This document shows positions 7,833-16,794 of a stretch of 64,000 nt of DNA, one piece after another. The translations under genes and the position numbers were made by a program. Position 1 is the stretch's first letter; each line of letters begins with the position of its first letter. Location of the stretch: the NCBI GenBank assembly GCA_041228345.1, contig CP166131.1, positions 248,001-312,000 on the forward strand, read 5' to 3'. The notes below the pieces were generated by a model, which worked only from the letters and a program-made list of their open reading frames with translations, did no database searches and had not been told where the DNA came from. Origin of the DNA: Alphaproteobacteria bacterium LSUCC0396. GTDB lineage: Bacteria > Pseudomonadota > Alphaproteobacteria > Puniceispirillales > Puniceispirillaceae.

Positions 7833-9221
7833 TCATTCATCCGGCTTGGACCGGCCATCATCCTCGGGCAAGATGTTTGGGTTGTTTGCTGCGGCGGTCT
7901 TTGTGGCCGTTAATCTTGCTTGTGCACGCGAGAATTGTCGCCCAGTTTGCAGCGCATCAAACCCCAATTTCTGGTGCAGCTGATCTACCGCCGCCTCAAG
8001 TCTGTTACGCTTGTCATCGGCGCCGCCATCAAGATCGAACAACCGCGCATCCCCAACGTCACCAAGATTATCAACACCTATCCCCAAGAGCCTGTATGAT
8101 CTGGATTTTTTAACTTCATTCTTTAATAATTCACGGCCTATATCAAACAGGTGATAGGCTTTATCTATCCGGCTTGGCACGGTTCGGCTGCGGGTAATGA
8201 TGCGGTGATTTGCCAGTTTTAATTTCAAGGTTACCGTACCGCCCGCAAGTCGTTTTGCCTTTAACCTTGCCGATAGTTTTTGACACAGAAATTCAAGCTC
8301 GGTTTCCAGCGCCTCTAGCGCGGACAGATCTTTGGCAAAGGTGGTCTCATTCGATAATGATTTTACTGCACGTTCGGCCACAACCGGACGCAGATCAATA
8401 CCCTTGGCAAGATTCATCACAGTGAAGGTCTGACTGCCAAGAACATTCGACAGCAATTTTGGATCGCCTTTTACAAGATCATCACAAGTAAACACGTTAA
8501 TCGCATGAAGCCGCGCGATTGCCGATTTGCCAATCCCGTAAAGAATTGAAACTGGCTGCGGGGCAAGCCATGCCTGCGCCTCGCGCGTGCCAATTACGAA
8601 AAACCCGTCAGGCTTATCCCGATCAGACGCCATCTTTGCCAGCGATTTTGTGCCACTAAGTCCGACCGAAACCGAAATACCGATATCGCGTTTGATCTCT
8701 TGTTGCAGATGGTGCAGCGCCTCTGCCGGACTGGCACAATGCAGCTTTTGCGTGCCAGCAAGATCAAGAAACGCCTCGTCGATTGACAATGGCTGAACCA
8801 ATGGCGTCAACGACAGCATCTTTTCTCTGATTTCCTGACCGATCGCAATGTAGCGATCCATTCTTGGCCGGATGACCACCGCATCAGGGCAACGTTTTAA
8901 CGCCTGCCATGCGGGCATTGCCGAGCGCACGCCGAACTGGCGGGCGATGTAGCACGCCGCCGCAACAACGCCGCGATCAACACCCCCAACGATGACCGGC
9001 TTGTTAGCCAGTGCCGGATTATCACGCTTTTCAATTGATGCATAAAAGGCATCACAATCAATATGCGCAATCGTCAGCGAGAATAAATCAGGATGCGTAC
9101 GGATATTGGCAGATTGACATATAGGGCAGGTTTCCAGCGGGCCAAGATTGCCGACATGACCCGCCGTCCCGCAATCACGGCACAACATTGCATAAGCGGC
9201 AGCTTTGTTATGACCGGCCAT
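7833..9221 (-). CDS. dinB: DNA polymerase IV with N-terminal zinc ribbon
   Basis: Y-family translesion polymerase, 462 aa. Before the catalytic core there is an extra ~45-residue segment with two CxxC pairs (CRDC and CPIC), a probable zinc ribbon. The palm begins with LTIAHIDCDAFYASIE (first metal Asp), the second acidic pair is in SIDEAFLDL, and helix-hairpin-helix and little-finger regions follow. It extends DNA past lesions at the cost of accuracy. The C-terminus lacks an obvious QLxLF-type clamp-binding motif. Start at the ATG 9221; a second in-frame Met just before the ribbon (MLCRDC) is possible. Convergent with the VOC gene. Confidence 0.93.
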   Translation of the reverse strand: MAGHNKAAAYAMLCRDCGTAGHVGNLGPLETCPICQSANIRTHPDLFSLTIAHIDCDAFYASIEKRDNPALANKPVIVGGVDRGVVAAACYIARQFGVRSAMPAWQALKRCPDAVVIRPRMDRYIAIGQEIREKMLSLTPLVQPLSIDEAFLDLAGTQKLHCASPAEALHHLQQEIKRDIGISVSVGLSGTKSLAKMASDRDKPDGFFVIGTREAQAWLAPQPVSILYGIGKSAIARLHAINVFTCDDLVKGDPKLLSNVLGSQTFTVMNLAKGIDLRPVVAERAVKSLSNETTFAKDLSALEALETELEFLCQKLSARLKAKRLAGGTVTLKLKLANHRIITRSRTVPSRIDKAYHLFDIGRELLKNEVKKSRSYRLLGIGVDNLGDVGDARLFDLDGGADDKRNRLEAAVDQLHQKLGFDALQTGRQFSRAQARLTATKTAAANNPNILPEDDGRSKPDE

Positions 9222-9261
9222 ATTTGCAGCCCTTATCCTCTCATGAAAACGTAAATGACGG

Positions 9262-9327
9262 GCCGCCCGTTCACCCTCGCCGCCCGTTTAGCCTGCACGC
9301 CTACACTGCACGCTTATTCTGCACGTC
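9262..9327. repeat. Cluster of short direct repeats
   Basis: GCCGCCCGTT occurs at 9262-9271 and 9279-9288 (period 17). It is followed by three 13-bp units at 9289-9301, 9302-9314 and 9315-9327, sharing the core CTGCACG. They lie just upstream of dinB and end before the 3' end of the OYE gene; the flanking TCTAGA...TCTAGA could form a weak hairpin. Confidence 0.75.
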
Positions 9328-9340
9328 TAGACTATTTTAT

Positions 9341-10426
9341 CTAGAAACTAACCGCGCGTGCATATTGGTTGGGCACAGATGATGTACTGCGCAGCGCCTT
9401 GGCCGCCCGCCATGTCCAATGCGGGTCACGCAGAAATTCACGTGCCAACGCCACCAAATCAGCCTGCCCTGTGCGAATAATGGTCTCGGCCTGCAACGGA
9501 TCAGTAATCATCCCTACGGCAATGACCGGCATCTCGACCGCGTCACGGATCTGTTTCGCAAGATCGGTCTGATAGCCATAGCCAATGTCGATTTTCTGCG
9601 CCAATGAATTACCGCCACTTGAAACATGGATCGAGGCACAGCCGGCCGCATCAAGCGCCTTGGCAAACTCTATGGTTTGCAAAACGTCCCAGCCGCCATC
9701 AACCCAATCTGATGCTGACACCCGCACCAGCACTGGCATTTCAGCCGGCACAACCGCCTTAACCGCTGCAAAAACCTCTAGCGGATAGCGCATCCGGTTT
9801 TCCAACGAACCGCCATAGGCATCATCACGCTGGTTGCTGATCGGCGACAGGAACTGATGAAGAAGATAGCCATGGGCGGCGTGCAGCTCGATCGCATCAA
9901 TGCCCATTCTAACGGCACGCTCAGCAGATGAGACAAACCCCTCTTTAATCCGCGCCAAACCAGCATCATCCAATGCCTCGGGTGTGTGCCAGCCCTCGGC
10001 AAACGGGATTGCCGATGGCGCAAATGTCGGCCAAGCGGCTTGGGGAGTTGAGCCATCGGCCGGCAATGCATTACCGCCTTCCCATGGGCGCTGGCTTGAT
10101 GCTTTGCGGCCAGCATGACCAAGCTGGATACCAATTTTGCTATGCCCAACCGATTTACAGAAATCAACGACCCGCTTCATCGCTGCTTCATTTTCATCCG
10201 AATATAGCCCGACACAGCCATGCGTGATGCGCCCAGCCGCCTCAACCCCCGTTGCCTCGATAATGATCAGCCCCGGCCCACTCATCGCAAATTGTCCCAA
10301 ATTTGCCAGATGCCAGTCATTCATCGTTCCATCGATGGCTGAATATTGGCACATTGGTGCCACCACAACACGGTTAGCAAGGCCTAATCCAGACAGTTTG
10401 ATCGGGGTAAATAGACGGCTAGACAT
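9341..10426 (-). CDS. Old Yellow Enzyme family NADPH:flavin oxidoreductase (YqjM/NamA-like)
   Basis: FMN-dependent ene-reductase, 361 aa, TIM barrel. Cys26 in APMCQYSA matches the flavin-tuning cysteine of YqjM-type OYEs, and the substrate-binding His pair appears in IELHAAHGYLLHQFLSP, followed by the DxYGGSxENRxRxPLEV signature. It reduces C=C bonds of alpha,beta-unsaturated carbonyls; the physiological substrate is unknown, with detoxification of electrophiles likely. An AGGAG ribosome binding site precedes the ATG. A run of ten C lies about 115 nt upstream. Confidence 0.92.
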   Translation of the reverse strand: MSSRLFTPIKLSGLGLANRVVVAPMCQYSAIDGTMNDWHLANLGQFAMSGPGLIIIEATGVEAAGRITHGCVGLYSDENEAAMKRVVDFCKSVGHSKIGIQLGHAGRKASSQRPWEGGNALPADGSTPQAAWPTFAPSAIPFAEGWHTPEALDDAGLARIKEGFVSSAERAVRMGIDAIELHAAHGYLLHQFLSPISNQRDDAYGGSLENRMRYPLEVFAAVKAVVPAEMPVLVRVSASDWVDGGWDVLQTIEFAKALDAAGCASIHVSSGGNSLAQKIDIGYGYQTDLAKQIRDAVEMPVIAVGMITDPLQAETIIRTGQADLVALAREFLRDPHWTWRAAKALRSTSSVPNQYARAVSF

Positions 10427-10541
10427 AAATTTTGCTCCTAAAAAATAAGTGACCTGAACGCGTGTTCACCGGATGCGCATATTGTAATGAAACCGGTGGA
10501 TATTACCACTAAATCTGCCCCGAAAACCCGCCAGTCCCAGT

Positions 10542-10551
10542 CCCCCCCCCC
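10542..10551. repeat. Poly-C tract (10 C)
   Basis: A homopolymer of ten C in the 183-nt gap between the OYE gene and the 3' end of the second DMT gene. It is a candidate hypervariable site upstream of the OYE gene. Confidence 0.7.
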
Positions 10552-10609
10552 GTGAGCGTGGGCATAGGTTTTGGTATTTATCGGCTATCTAGCGGCAGCC
10601 TCCCCCCTT

Positions 10610-11476
10610 TTATGCGCGCCACATTTGGTCGCGGTAAAAGGAATAAAGACCAGTAGCAACGACAATGATTGCGCCGATCCATGTCCAGCTATCCGGCCAT
10701 TCACCAAACAGCAACGCACCAAGCGCGATTGCCCATACCAGACCAACATATCGAAATGGCGCGACAAAACTCAGATCGCCAAATCGCATTGTCATCACCT
10801 GAAAAAAATAACCTGCAGCGACGCTAAGGCCGCAGAATGACAGAACAAGCCAATTATAAGGGCTGATTATTTGCCACGGTATCGTCACTGTAACGGCACC
10901 ACTAAAAAGGCAAACAGCAGCGGCTGTAAACAATGCTGCAAATAGTGCTGGTACGCGGTTTGGCAGATGGCGTGTTACCGCATCATTCAGCGTGGCAAAA
11001 CCCACAGCACCAACAGCAAGCGTTGAATAGACGTTAAAATCATCCGTCCCGGGACGAATAACCATCAACACGCCGCAAAACCCGATAATGACCGCACTCC
11101 AACGCCGCCATCCGATCATTTCACCAAGAAACAGCGTTGCGACGACAGTAAGCGATAAGGGCACCACCTGCATGATCGCCGAGACATTGGCAATCGGCAT
11201 ATGCGCAAGCGCCGTCAAAAAACAGCTTGCCATGCCGATTTGCGCCGCCGCTCGAACCGATAACAAGCCGAAATCCGCGAAACCCAGACGAACAAAAAGA
11301 CAGTCGCGGTACCATGCCAAAGCCGCAATAATCGGCACCGCCACAGTGCCGCGCAAAAACATCGCCTGAAATACCGACATGTCAACGAACAGGAATTTCA
11401 TGAAAATGTCGTTAGTGACAAAGGCAACACGTGCAACTGTCATTAAAACGGCGCCTTTGGCATTAGCAGATATCAT
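10610..11476 (-). CDS. DMT/EamA family transporter (copy 2)
   Basis: Ten-helix EamA transporter, 288 aa, paralogous along its whole length to the DMT gene starting at 5853: both have FxxND-xxMKFLF near residue 25, GWRRW near 125, IRP near 140 and SFVAPFRY in the second repeat. It directly follows speD-speE on the same strand. The ATG lies immediately after a terminator-like hairpin whose 3' arm supplies GGGG as the only visible Shine-Dalgarno. A role in polyamine or related metabolite export is possible from context but not shown by the sequence. Confidence 0.87.
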   Translation of the reverse strand: MISANAKGAVLMTVARVAFVTNDIFMKFLFVDMSVFQAMFLRGTVAVPIIAALAWYRDCLFVRLGFADFGLLSVRAAAQIGMASCFLTALAHMPIANVSAIMQVVPLSLTVVATLFLGEMIGWRRWSAVIIGFCGVLMVIRPGTDDFNVYSTLAVGAVGFATLNDAVTRHLPNRVPALFAALFTAAAVCLFSGAVTVTIPWQIISPYNWLVLSFCGLSVAAGYFFQVMTMRFGDLSFVAPFRYVGLVWAIALGALLFGEWPDSWTWIGAIIVVATGLYSFYRDQMWRA

Positions 11477-11507
11477 AAAAAGACCCCGTTACTGCGGTAA
11501 CAGGGCC
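11477..11507 (-). terminator. speDE terminator / attenuator before DMT gene
   Basis: On the minus strand, a hairpin of GTTAC/GTAAC extended by CCC/GGG with one bulge is followed at once by TTTTT and then the ATG of the DMT gene. It has the form of an intrinsic terminator for speD-speE. Since its 3' arm contains the DMT ribosome binding site, it may also control DMT translation. Confidence 0.65.
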
Positions 11508-11528
11508 TATTAAGCAACCTTGCCGCCG

Positions 11529-12377
11529 TTAGGGCAATAGCTTTTCGATATAGCGCGGCAGGCTAAAGGCAGCTTTGTGAACGGCTGGCGTATAATAGTT
11601 GAGATCAAGATTTGCGGCATCAAGACGTGCGCGCAAAACCTCGACATCGACAGTCTTCGCGGCGGTTGCATCACTGCCCCACCCAAACGCCATTGGGCCA
11701 CCAGCATAGGTTGGAATACTGGCAACATAGCATCCCCAGTCAGCAAAAAGCGCTTGAAAAGCGCGCATTGTACCGGTCAATTCATCCGGCTGCATGAACG
11801 GAACACCATTTTGCGTAACCAGAATACCGCCCTCAGCCAGACGGCGTTTCGCGTGACCATAAAAACTGTCGGTAAACAGCACCTCGCCCGGGCCAACAGG
11901 ATCAGTCGAATCAATGATTATAACGTCAAACTGATCAGGTGAATTCGCCATGAAATCAGCGCCATCAGCAATCACTAAATTCAGGCGCGGGTCATCAAAA
12001 GCACCATTTGACAGGCTTGGCAGATAGGTCTTTGAAAACTCCACAACCCCGGCGTCGATTTCAACCATTGTGACGTTTACAACCGATTTATGGCGCAAAA
12101 CTTCACGCGCCATGCCGCCGTCACCCCCGCCGATCACCAGAACATTGCGAACATTGCCATGCGCCAGAATTGGCACATGAGTCAGCATTTCGTGATAGAT
12201 AAACTCGTCGCCTTGAGTTGTCTGCACAACACCATCAAGCGTTAGCACACGACCAAACCGCTTATTCTCGAACACCTGAATATGTTGCAGGCTGCTGTTA
12301 TTGTCATAAAGGACATTTTCAACGGCGAGTGACTGCGCATAATCACCATGCAGGGTTTCGGTAAAGCGCGCGCTCAT
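11529..12377 (-). CDS. speE: Spermidine synthase
   Basis: Aminopropyltransferase, 282 aa: transfers the aminopropyl group from decarboxylated S-adenosylmethionine to putrescine. The nucleotide-binding GGGDGGMAREVLRH motif, the VEID strand end and the catalytic region IIDSTDPVGPGEVLFTDSFY (family form DSTDPxGPA) are all present. The ATG overlaps the speD stop (ATGA), so the two polyamine genes are translationally coupled. A terminator-like hairpin follows. Confidence 0.95.
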   Translation of the reverse strand: MSARFTETLHGDYAQSLAVENVLYDNNSSLQHIQVFENKRFGRVLTLDGVVQTTQGDEFIYHEMLTHVPILAHGNVRNVLVIGGGDGGMAREVLRHKSVVNVTMVEIDAGVVEFSKTYLPSLSNGAFDDPRLNLVIADGADFMANSPDQFDVIIIDSTDPVGPGEVLFTDSFYGHAKRRLAEGGILVTQNGVPFMQPDELTGTMRAFQALFADWGCYVASIPTYAGGPMAFGWGSDATAAKTVDVEVLRARLDAANLDLNYYTPAVHKAAFSLPRYIEKLLP

Positions 12378-12904
12378 AGCATTGCCCCCACAACGCCATC
12401 ACCGCGCAGTAATTCACGGACCCGAATGTCGTTTGTGTCAAACGCATCGGCCAAAACGCCAACCGCGTTCCATGGCTGGGCATCACCGCACATAAACACA
12501 TCAAACGCGGCATACCCAATTTCCGGCCATGTATGAACCGAAATATGGCTTTCTGCCAGAACCGCGACACCAGAAACGCCTTGCGGGCTGAATTTATGCG
12601 TATGAATATGAAGCAGTGTTGCGCCACATTCATCAACACAACGCCGAAACGCCGATTGTATCAGGTCCTCATCATCAAGACCCTTCCCGTCCACCACCTC
12701 GATAATCAGGTGCGTTCCGGCAAAGACCTTGCCATCACGACGGATGAAATGATCCTCCCGCGCCTCGTCGGTAACCAGTTTCAATCCGTGGTTAGGTTTT
12801 TGTGTATGTTGGTTACGCGCAGCAGCATTGCTGCAGTCGATATCTTCCGCTTGGGCGCCCGTTGCCAGACCTATCCCCAGTTGGAAAAGGTTGGCGTTAT
12901 CCAT
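12374..12904 (-). CDS. speD: S-adenosylmethionine decarboxylase proenzyme
   Basis: Pyruvoyl-dependent enzyme that makes decarboxylated SAM for spermidine synthesis. Self-cleavage is expected before Ser119 in LAESHISVHTWPE; the catalytic Cys is in FDVFMCGD (about residue 139). At 176 aa it is longer than the ~120-140 aa of short bacterial SpeD: the conserved fold starts near residue 58, leaving an N-terminal extension of unknown role. The ATG at 12904 has a good AAGGGG ribosome binding site, which argues that the extension is translated. Confidence 0.92.
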   Translation of the reverse strand: MDNANLFQLGIGLATGAQAEDIDCSNAAARNQHTQKPNHGLKLVTDEAREDHFIRRDGKVFAGTHLIIEVVDGKGLDDEDLIQSAFRRCVDECGATLLHIHTHKFSPQGVSGVAVLAESHISVHTWPEIGYAAFDVFMCGDAQPWNAVGVLADAFDTNDIRVRELLRGDGVVGAML

Positions 12905-13224
12905 GACGCACCCCTTCTTGAACTAGTAGATGAACCAGCAATGCCTTAGCGCCCCCCATGTAAGAATAGCTATGAGCTGGGGTCGGTCATCGCAACGCGC
13001 ATCCGTTAGCGATCTTGTCATGAAAGCACAAGCAATAAATTTCAAATTTCTAATATTTATTTCGCGTCATCTTAGTTTTTTCGGCTTACACCATCGCGCC
13101 ATTTTCATAAAAAGAGGCTTGACCATAATGCTTGGTTACGGCTAACCCTCTGACGAGCGGCATATTAGCCTTGGATTAGCCGCGCCACTTTGATTGCGCG
13201 GCAGCGTCGCAGCACGAGGATGAA
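12905..13224. other. Divergent intergenic region, speD / queF
   Basis: No gene or RNA recognised. It must hold the promoters of speD and queF. A 5-bp GGTTA/TAACC hairpin and a GCGGC...GCCGC inverted pair (13157-13161 with 13179-13183) lie upstream of queF, but I could not match them to a known preQ1 riboswitch. Confidence 0.4.
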
Positions 13225-13674
13225 ATGGACAATTTAAAAGCGCTTGGACAAGCCTCAAAATTACCAAACAGCCCGGAAGAGGCCGAATTGGAACGCGTGC
13301 CTAATCCGCACCCTGATTGTAATTTTGTTGCGCGTTTTACCCAGCCGGAATTCACCTCGCTCTGCCCGGTGACAGCTCAGCCTGATTTTGCGCATTTGGT
13401 GATTGATTACATCCCCGATCAATGGATGGTCGAGTCAAAGTCGCTAAAGCTATATCTTGGCAGCTTTCGCAACCATCAGGCCTTTCACGAGGCCTGCACA
13501 GTCGATATTGCCAAGGAACTCATCGCGCTGTTATCACCGCGGTGGCTGCGGATTGGCGGATATTGGTACCCGCGTGGCGGCATTCCAATTGATGTGTTCT
13601 GGCAACATGGCACAATCCCCGAAGGCACATGGGTGCCGGATCAGGGCGTTGCCGGTTACCGTGGGCGCGGCTAG
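13225..13674 (+). CDS. queF: NADPH-dependent 7-cyano-7-deazaguanine (preQ0) reductase
   Basis: Reduces the nitrile of preQ0 to the amine of preQ1 in queuosine tRNA modification. 149 aa, the short (unimodular) type. The covalent-thioimide Cys47 and Asp54 lie in [10 protein letters not shown], and the QueF motif [15 protein letters not shown] binds NADPH. A GAGGA Shine-Dalgarno precedes the ATG. Its TAG stop overlaps the TAG stop of the convergent ThiX gene within CTAG. Confidence 0.95.
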   Translation: MDNLKALGQASKLPNSPEEAELERVPNPHPDCNFVARFTQPEFTSLCPVTAQPDFAHLVIDYIPDQWMVESKSLKLYLGSFRNHQAFHEACTVDIAKELIALLSPRWLRIGGYWYPRGGIPIDVFWQHGTIPEGTWVPDQGVAGYRGRG

Positions 13675-14411
13675 CTGTTTTGCCGCTGGACGACATAACG
13701 GCATAACCGGTCAACCGACCCATGCAGCAATAGCGTAAGCACTGCCAACACAATCAATGCGGCAAACATCAGATCGATTTTCGCCCGGCCATTTGCCAGC
13801 AACATTAAATAACCCAGCCCTTGCGATGCCCCGACCCATTCGCCAATGATCGCGCCAATCGGGGCATAGACGGCCGCCAGACGCAGGCCAGATGCCAATG
13901 CCGGTATTGCGGCTGGAATCCGGATATGTCGCATGATATGCCACGATCGCGCCTGCATTACCTTGGCAAGATCAAGCATGCCGCGCGGCGTCTGCATCAA
14001 CCCGTCAAAAAACGCAGATGTTACTGGAAAATAAATAATCAGCAGCGCCATGATGATTTTTGGCCATAACCCATAGCCGAGCCACAATGTTAGAACCGGT
14101 GCCAGCGCAAATACCGGCAATGCCTGACTAAGCACCATCATCGGACGAACCACCAGCCGCGCCAGTGGCGACATCGCAAGACTGATGGCCGTTACCACCC
14201 CCAAAAGCGTCCCGAGCAATAGCCCGATCATCACCTCGGCCATAGTCACGCTGGCATGATGCCCAATTAATTCCAGATTGCTGAAAAGTGCCGTCGCCAC
14301 GCGCGCTGGTGATGGCAAAATAAATGCCGGCAGGCCTGTTGCCAAAACCAGAAAATGCCACAGCAATAGGATCAATGCTGTTACGCCAGCGATGCGAAGC
14401 GCCCGGATCAT
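13671..14411 (-). CDS. thiX: ABC transporter permease, thiamin pyrimidine precursor (ThiX)
   Basis: Inner-membrane permease of the SsuC/TauC-like family, 246 aa, about six helices with the cytoplasmic EAA-type loop around [17 protein letters not shown]. With ThiY and ThiZ it would import N-formyl-4-amino-5-aminomethyl-2-methylpyrimidine or a related pyrimidine. The assignment rests on position: it is the last gene of the riboswitch-controlled thiamin operon, overlapping ThiZ by ATGA. Confidence 0.88.
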   Translation of the reverse strand: MIRALRIAGVTALILLLWHFLVLATGLPAFILPSPARVATALFSNLELIGHHASVTMAEVMIGLLLGTLLGVVTAISLAMSPLARLVVRPMMVLSQALPVFALAPVLTLWLGYGLWPKIIMALLIIYFPVTSAFFDGLMQTPRGMLDLAKVMQARSWHIMRHIRIPAAIPALASGLRLAAVYAPIGAIIGEWVGASQGLGYLMLLANGRAKIDLMFAALIVLAVLTLLLHGSVDRLCRYVVQRQNS

Positions 14412-15187
14412 AGCATCTCACGCAGCAGCCGCAAAAGCCGCCCCTGACAAGCCAGAACATCAGGCGCGTCATAATCACGAATTACCCTAGATGATGGTGG
14501 CTCAATAGATTGCAACCCGTTCACATTCATCACAAATATGACATCGCCAAGACGTGCCGCCTCGCCCGGATCATGGGTAATCAAACAAACAGTCTTGCCA
14601 GCAAAAAGCCGTGCCGCCAGTTCCTGCATTTCGGCTCTGATCTTGGCGTCAAGCGCCGAAAACGGTTCATCAAGAAGGACAATTGGCCGCTCCTCCATCA
14701 AGGTGCGCGCCAATGCAACCCGTTGCCGCTGGCCGCCAGATAAGGCATTGGGCTTTTTATGACGATGCGGGGTCAAGCCAACCTGCTCGATCAGCATCTC
14801 AGCCTTTTCTGACTGAATTTCATCGCCACGCAGCCTGCTGCCAATGACGATATTATCATGCACATCCAGCCACGGCATCAGGTTATCAGTTTGCGCCATA
14901 AGACTGATCCGGCCAGCAATCATCTGATGATCATCCGCCGAAATCTGCCCATCATGGTCGATATGATCCCTTAGACCAGCAAGCAACCGCAATATCGTTG
15001 TCTTGCCAACACCGGACGGCCCCAGCAGACAGGTCCATTTACCGGCGGCAATCGGCAGGTCTAGCTTATCAAAAATTTGCGTTCCGGCGATTTTGGCGCT
15101 GCCGGTAAATTGCAATGCCGGACTGGGGATGTCTGGCGGTGTTCCGGCTTTGCGACGCGGCGCCATTTTGACGTTTTTGCCGGTCAC
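14408..15187 (-). CDS. thiZ: ABC transporter ATPase (ThiZ)
   Basis: ATP-binding subunit, 259 aa. Walker A GPSGVGKTT, signature LSGGQRQRVALARTL, Walker B IVLLDEPFSALD and the switch His in CLITHDPGEA are all present. It energises the ThiXYZ pyrimidine importer. The start is probably the GTG at 15187, which overlaps the tenA stop as GTGA; an ATG seven codons later is an alternative. Confidence 0.9.
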   Translation of the reverse strand: MTGKNVKMAPRRKAGTPPDIPSPALQFTGSAKIAGTQIFDKLDLPIAAGKWTCLLGPSGVGKTTILRLLAGLRDHIDHDGQISADDHQMIAGRISLMAQTDNLMPWLDVHDNIVIGSRLRGDEIQSEKAEMLIEQVGLTPHRHKKPNALSGGQRQRVALARTLMEERPIVLLDEPFSALDAKIRAEMQELAARLFAGKTVCLITHDPGEAARLGDVIFVMNVNGLQSIEPPSSRVIRDYDAPDVLACQGRLLRLLREML

Positions 15188-15858
15188 CCATCAAGTCCCA
15201 TTTGCCAAAACCCAGCCTCAAGCCGTGTTGCGGTAACAAACCGTTTACACAAAGCCGGCCATCGCGGACTGGCGGCTGGCTGGTCCCCCAGCCGGCACAA
15301 AACCGCCGCATCAATCAATGCACCCACATCATGGCAAACCTGCTGATAATCGCTGCCGCCATAGGTCTCGATCCAATCGCGATAAGGCGTTTTTTTATCC
15401 GCTGCCAGCAACCGTGCGCCAATCTCGCCATAGCCCAGAACACAAGGGGCCAAGGCCGCCATTAGATCCAGAAAATCGCCTGAATGTCCGGCATCCATGA
15501 CATAGCGCGTATAGGCAATATTGGCGGTTGCCTCCTCGGCGGCGAATAAGGTCGCCTCATCAATGCCCGCCTCGGCACAAATACGGATATGCAAACTGAT
15601 CTCGTCATTGACCAACGCATTTACCGTCGCCGCACAGGTGCGCATCTCTGCGACCTCATCAGCCTTGGTTACGGCCAATGCCCATGCGCGTGAGAAATGG
15701 ATCAGGAACAGGTAATCTTGCACCAGATAATGCAAAAAGGCGGATTCAGGCAGGCTGCCATCGCCTAATTGCGTTACAAAATCATGGCAGACATAATCTT
15801 GCCACGCGGTACCACTCGCCGCTCGCCATGCGCCAAAACTTGCTCCGTAATCTGTCAT
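15184..15858 (-). CDS. tenA: TenA family aminopyrimidine aminohydrolase (thiaminase II)
   Basis: Hydrolyses 4-amino-5-aminomethyl-2-methylpyrimidine to the HMP pyrimidine, salvaging degraded thiamin. 224 aa, all-helical. Likely catalytic residues are Asp48 (VQDYLFL), Cys139 (APCVLGYGEIG) and a C-terminal Glu in LEAGFW. Located between the ThiY binding protein and the ThiZ ATPase, with stop/start overlaps on both sides, as expected for a pyrimidine uptake-and-processing unit. Confidence 0.92.
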   Translation of the reverse strand: MTDYGASFGAWRAASGTAWQDYVCHDFVTQLGDGSLPESAFLHYLVQDYLFLIHFSRAWALAVTKADEVAEMRTCAATVNALVNDEISLHIRICAEAGIDEATLFAAEEATANIAYTRYVMDAGHSGDFLDLMAALAPCVLGYGEIGARLLAADKKTPYRDWIETYGGSDYQQVCHDVGALIDAAVLCRLGDQPAASPRWPALCKRFVTATRLEAGFWQMGLDG

Positions 15859-16793
15859 TCTGCCCCCAGATCAACAGCAATTTTGGATACGGGACGGATA
15901 TCCTTTAACAGGCCCGCTTCCTTTAAAAACGCCTCAAACCGGCTGTAGCGCCCCTCATCCAACGCCTCGGGACGCAACGCAAAACGCGGCAATGTATCAT
16001 TCCACGCCCGCTTGTTCAGCTCGTCATCCAGTTCCTTGGCTGTCCCTTTGAAAATCTCCCAGCTTTCCTGAGGGTGATTGACGATATACTGGGTTGCAAG
16101 CTCGGTTGCCTGTAAAAAGCGGCGCACCACGTCTTTGTTCATACGGTCTGGATTGGCGACATAAATCAACTCGTCATAGGCTGGTAGCCCCTCTTCTTCG
16201 AGATAGAAACAGCGACCGGGGACGCCTTCAATATCCATTTGATTCAATTCAAAATTCCGAAAGGCTCCGATAACCGCATCGACCTGTTTTGACATCAGGG
16301 ACGGTGACAGCGACCAATTGACATTCACCAGTTCAATATCAGACATAGCCAAGCCATTGCGCGCCAAAATCGTGGTTAATAGCGCCTCTTCAACACCGGC
16401 AACCGAAAAGCCAACTTTCTTGCCTTTCAAATCAGCCACTGTTTTGATGTTGCCATCTTTTAGCACCAGCAAACAGTTTAACGGCGTCGCGACTAGGGTT
16501 CCAACACGGATCAAGGGCATGCCCTCGGCAATTTGAAGATGCAATTGCGGCTGGTATGACACCGCCAGATCAGCCTTTCCGGCAGCAACAAGCTTTGGCG
16601 GATCAGCTGGATCAGCTGGCGCGATAACCTCAACCTCAAGGCCAGCATCGGCGAAGTAGCCCTTTTCCTGAGCGATGATAATCGGCCCATGATCAGGATT
16701 GATAAACCAGTCCAGCAACAGCGTGACCTGATCTTTAGCCTGCACTGGAGATGAACATAATAGAGCAAATATAACAATGAGATAACGATACAT
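15855..16793 (-). CDS. thiY: Periplasmic pyrimidine-binding protein (ThiY, NMT1/THI5-like)
   Basis: Substrate-binding protein of the NMT1/THI5-like family, about 312 aa, with a Sec signal peptide (MYRYLIVIFALLCSSPVQA, then KD). The mature protein opens with VTLLLDWFINPDHGPIIIAQEKGYF, typical of formylaminopyrimidine-binding proteins. I chose the ATG at 16793 because AAGAGG stands at the right distance and it is the start of the signal peptide; a frame start 12 codons upstream would lie inside thiF. Confidence 0.92.
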   Translation of the reverse strand: MYRYLIVIFALLCSSPVQAKDQVTLLLDWFINPDHGPIIIAQEKGYFADAGLEVEVIAPADPADPPKLVAAGKADLAVSYQPQLHLQIAEGMPLIRVGTLVATPLNCLLVLKDGNIKTVADLKGKKVGFSVAGVEEALLTTILARNGLAMSDIELVNVNWSLSPSLMSKQVDAVIGAFRNFELNQMDIEGVPGRCFYLEEEGLPAYDELIYVANPDRMNKDVVRRFLQATELATQYIVNHPQESWEIFKGTAKELDDELNKRAWNDTLPRFALRPEALDEGRYSRFEAFLKEAGLLKDIRPVSKIAVDLGAE

Positions 16794-16794
16794 T

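Noticed and set aside
12930-13145. 71-aa plus-strand frame between speD and queF
   Set aside because: Composition unlike neighbouring proteins, no ribosome binding site, no similarity; it overlaps the divergent promoter region.
13125-13190. preQ1 riboswitch ahead of queF
   Set aside because: Small hairpins exist but the conserved preQ1 aptamer blocks are not present.
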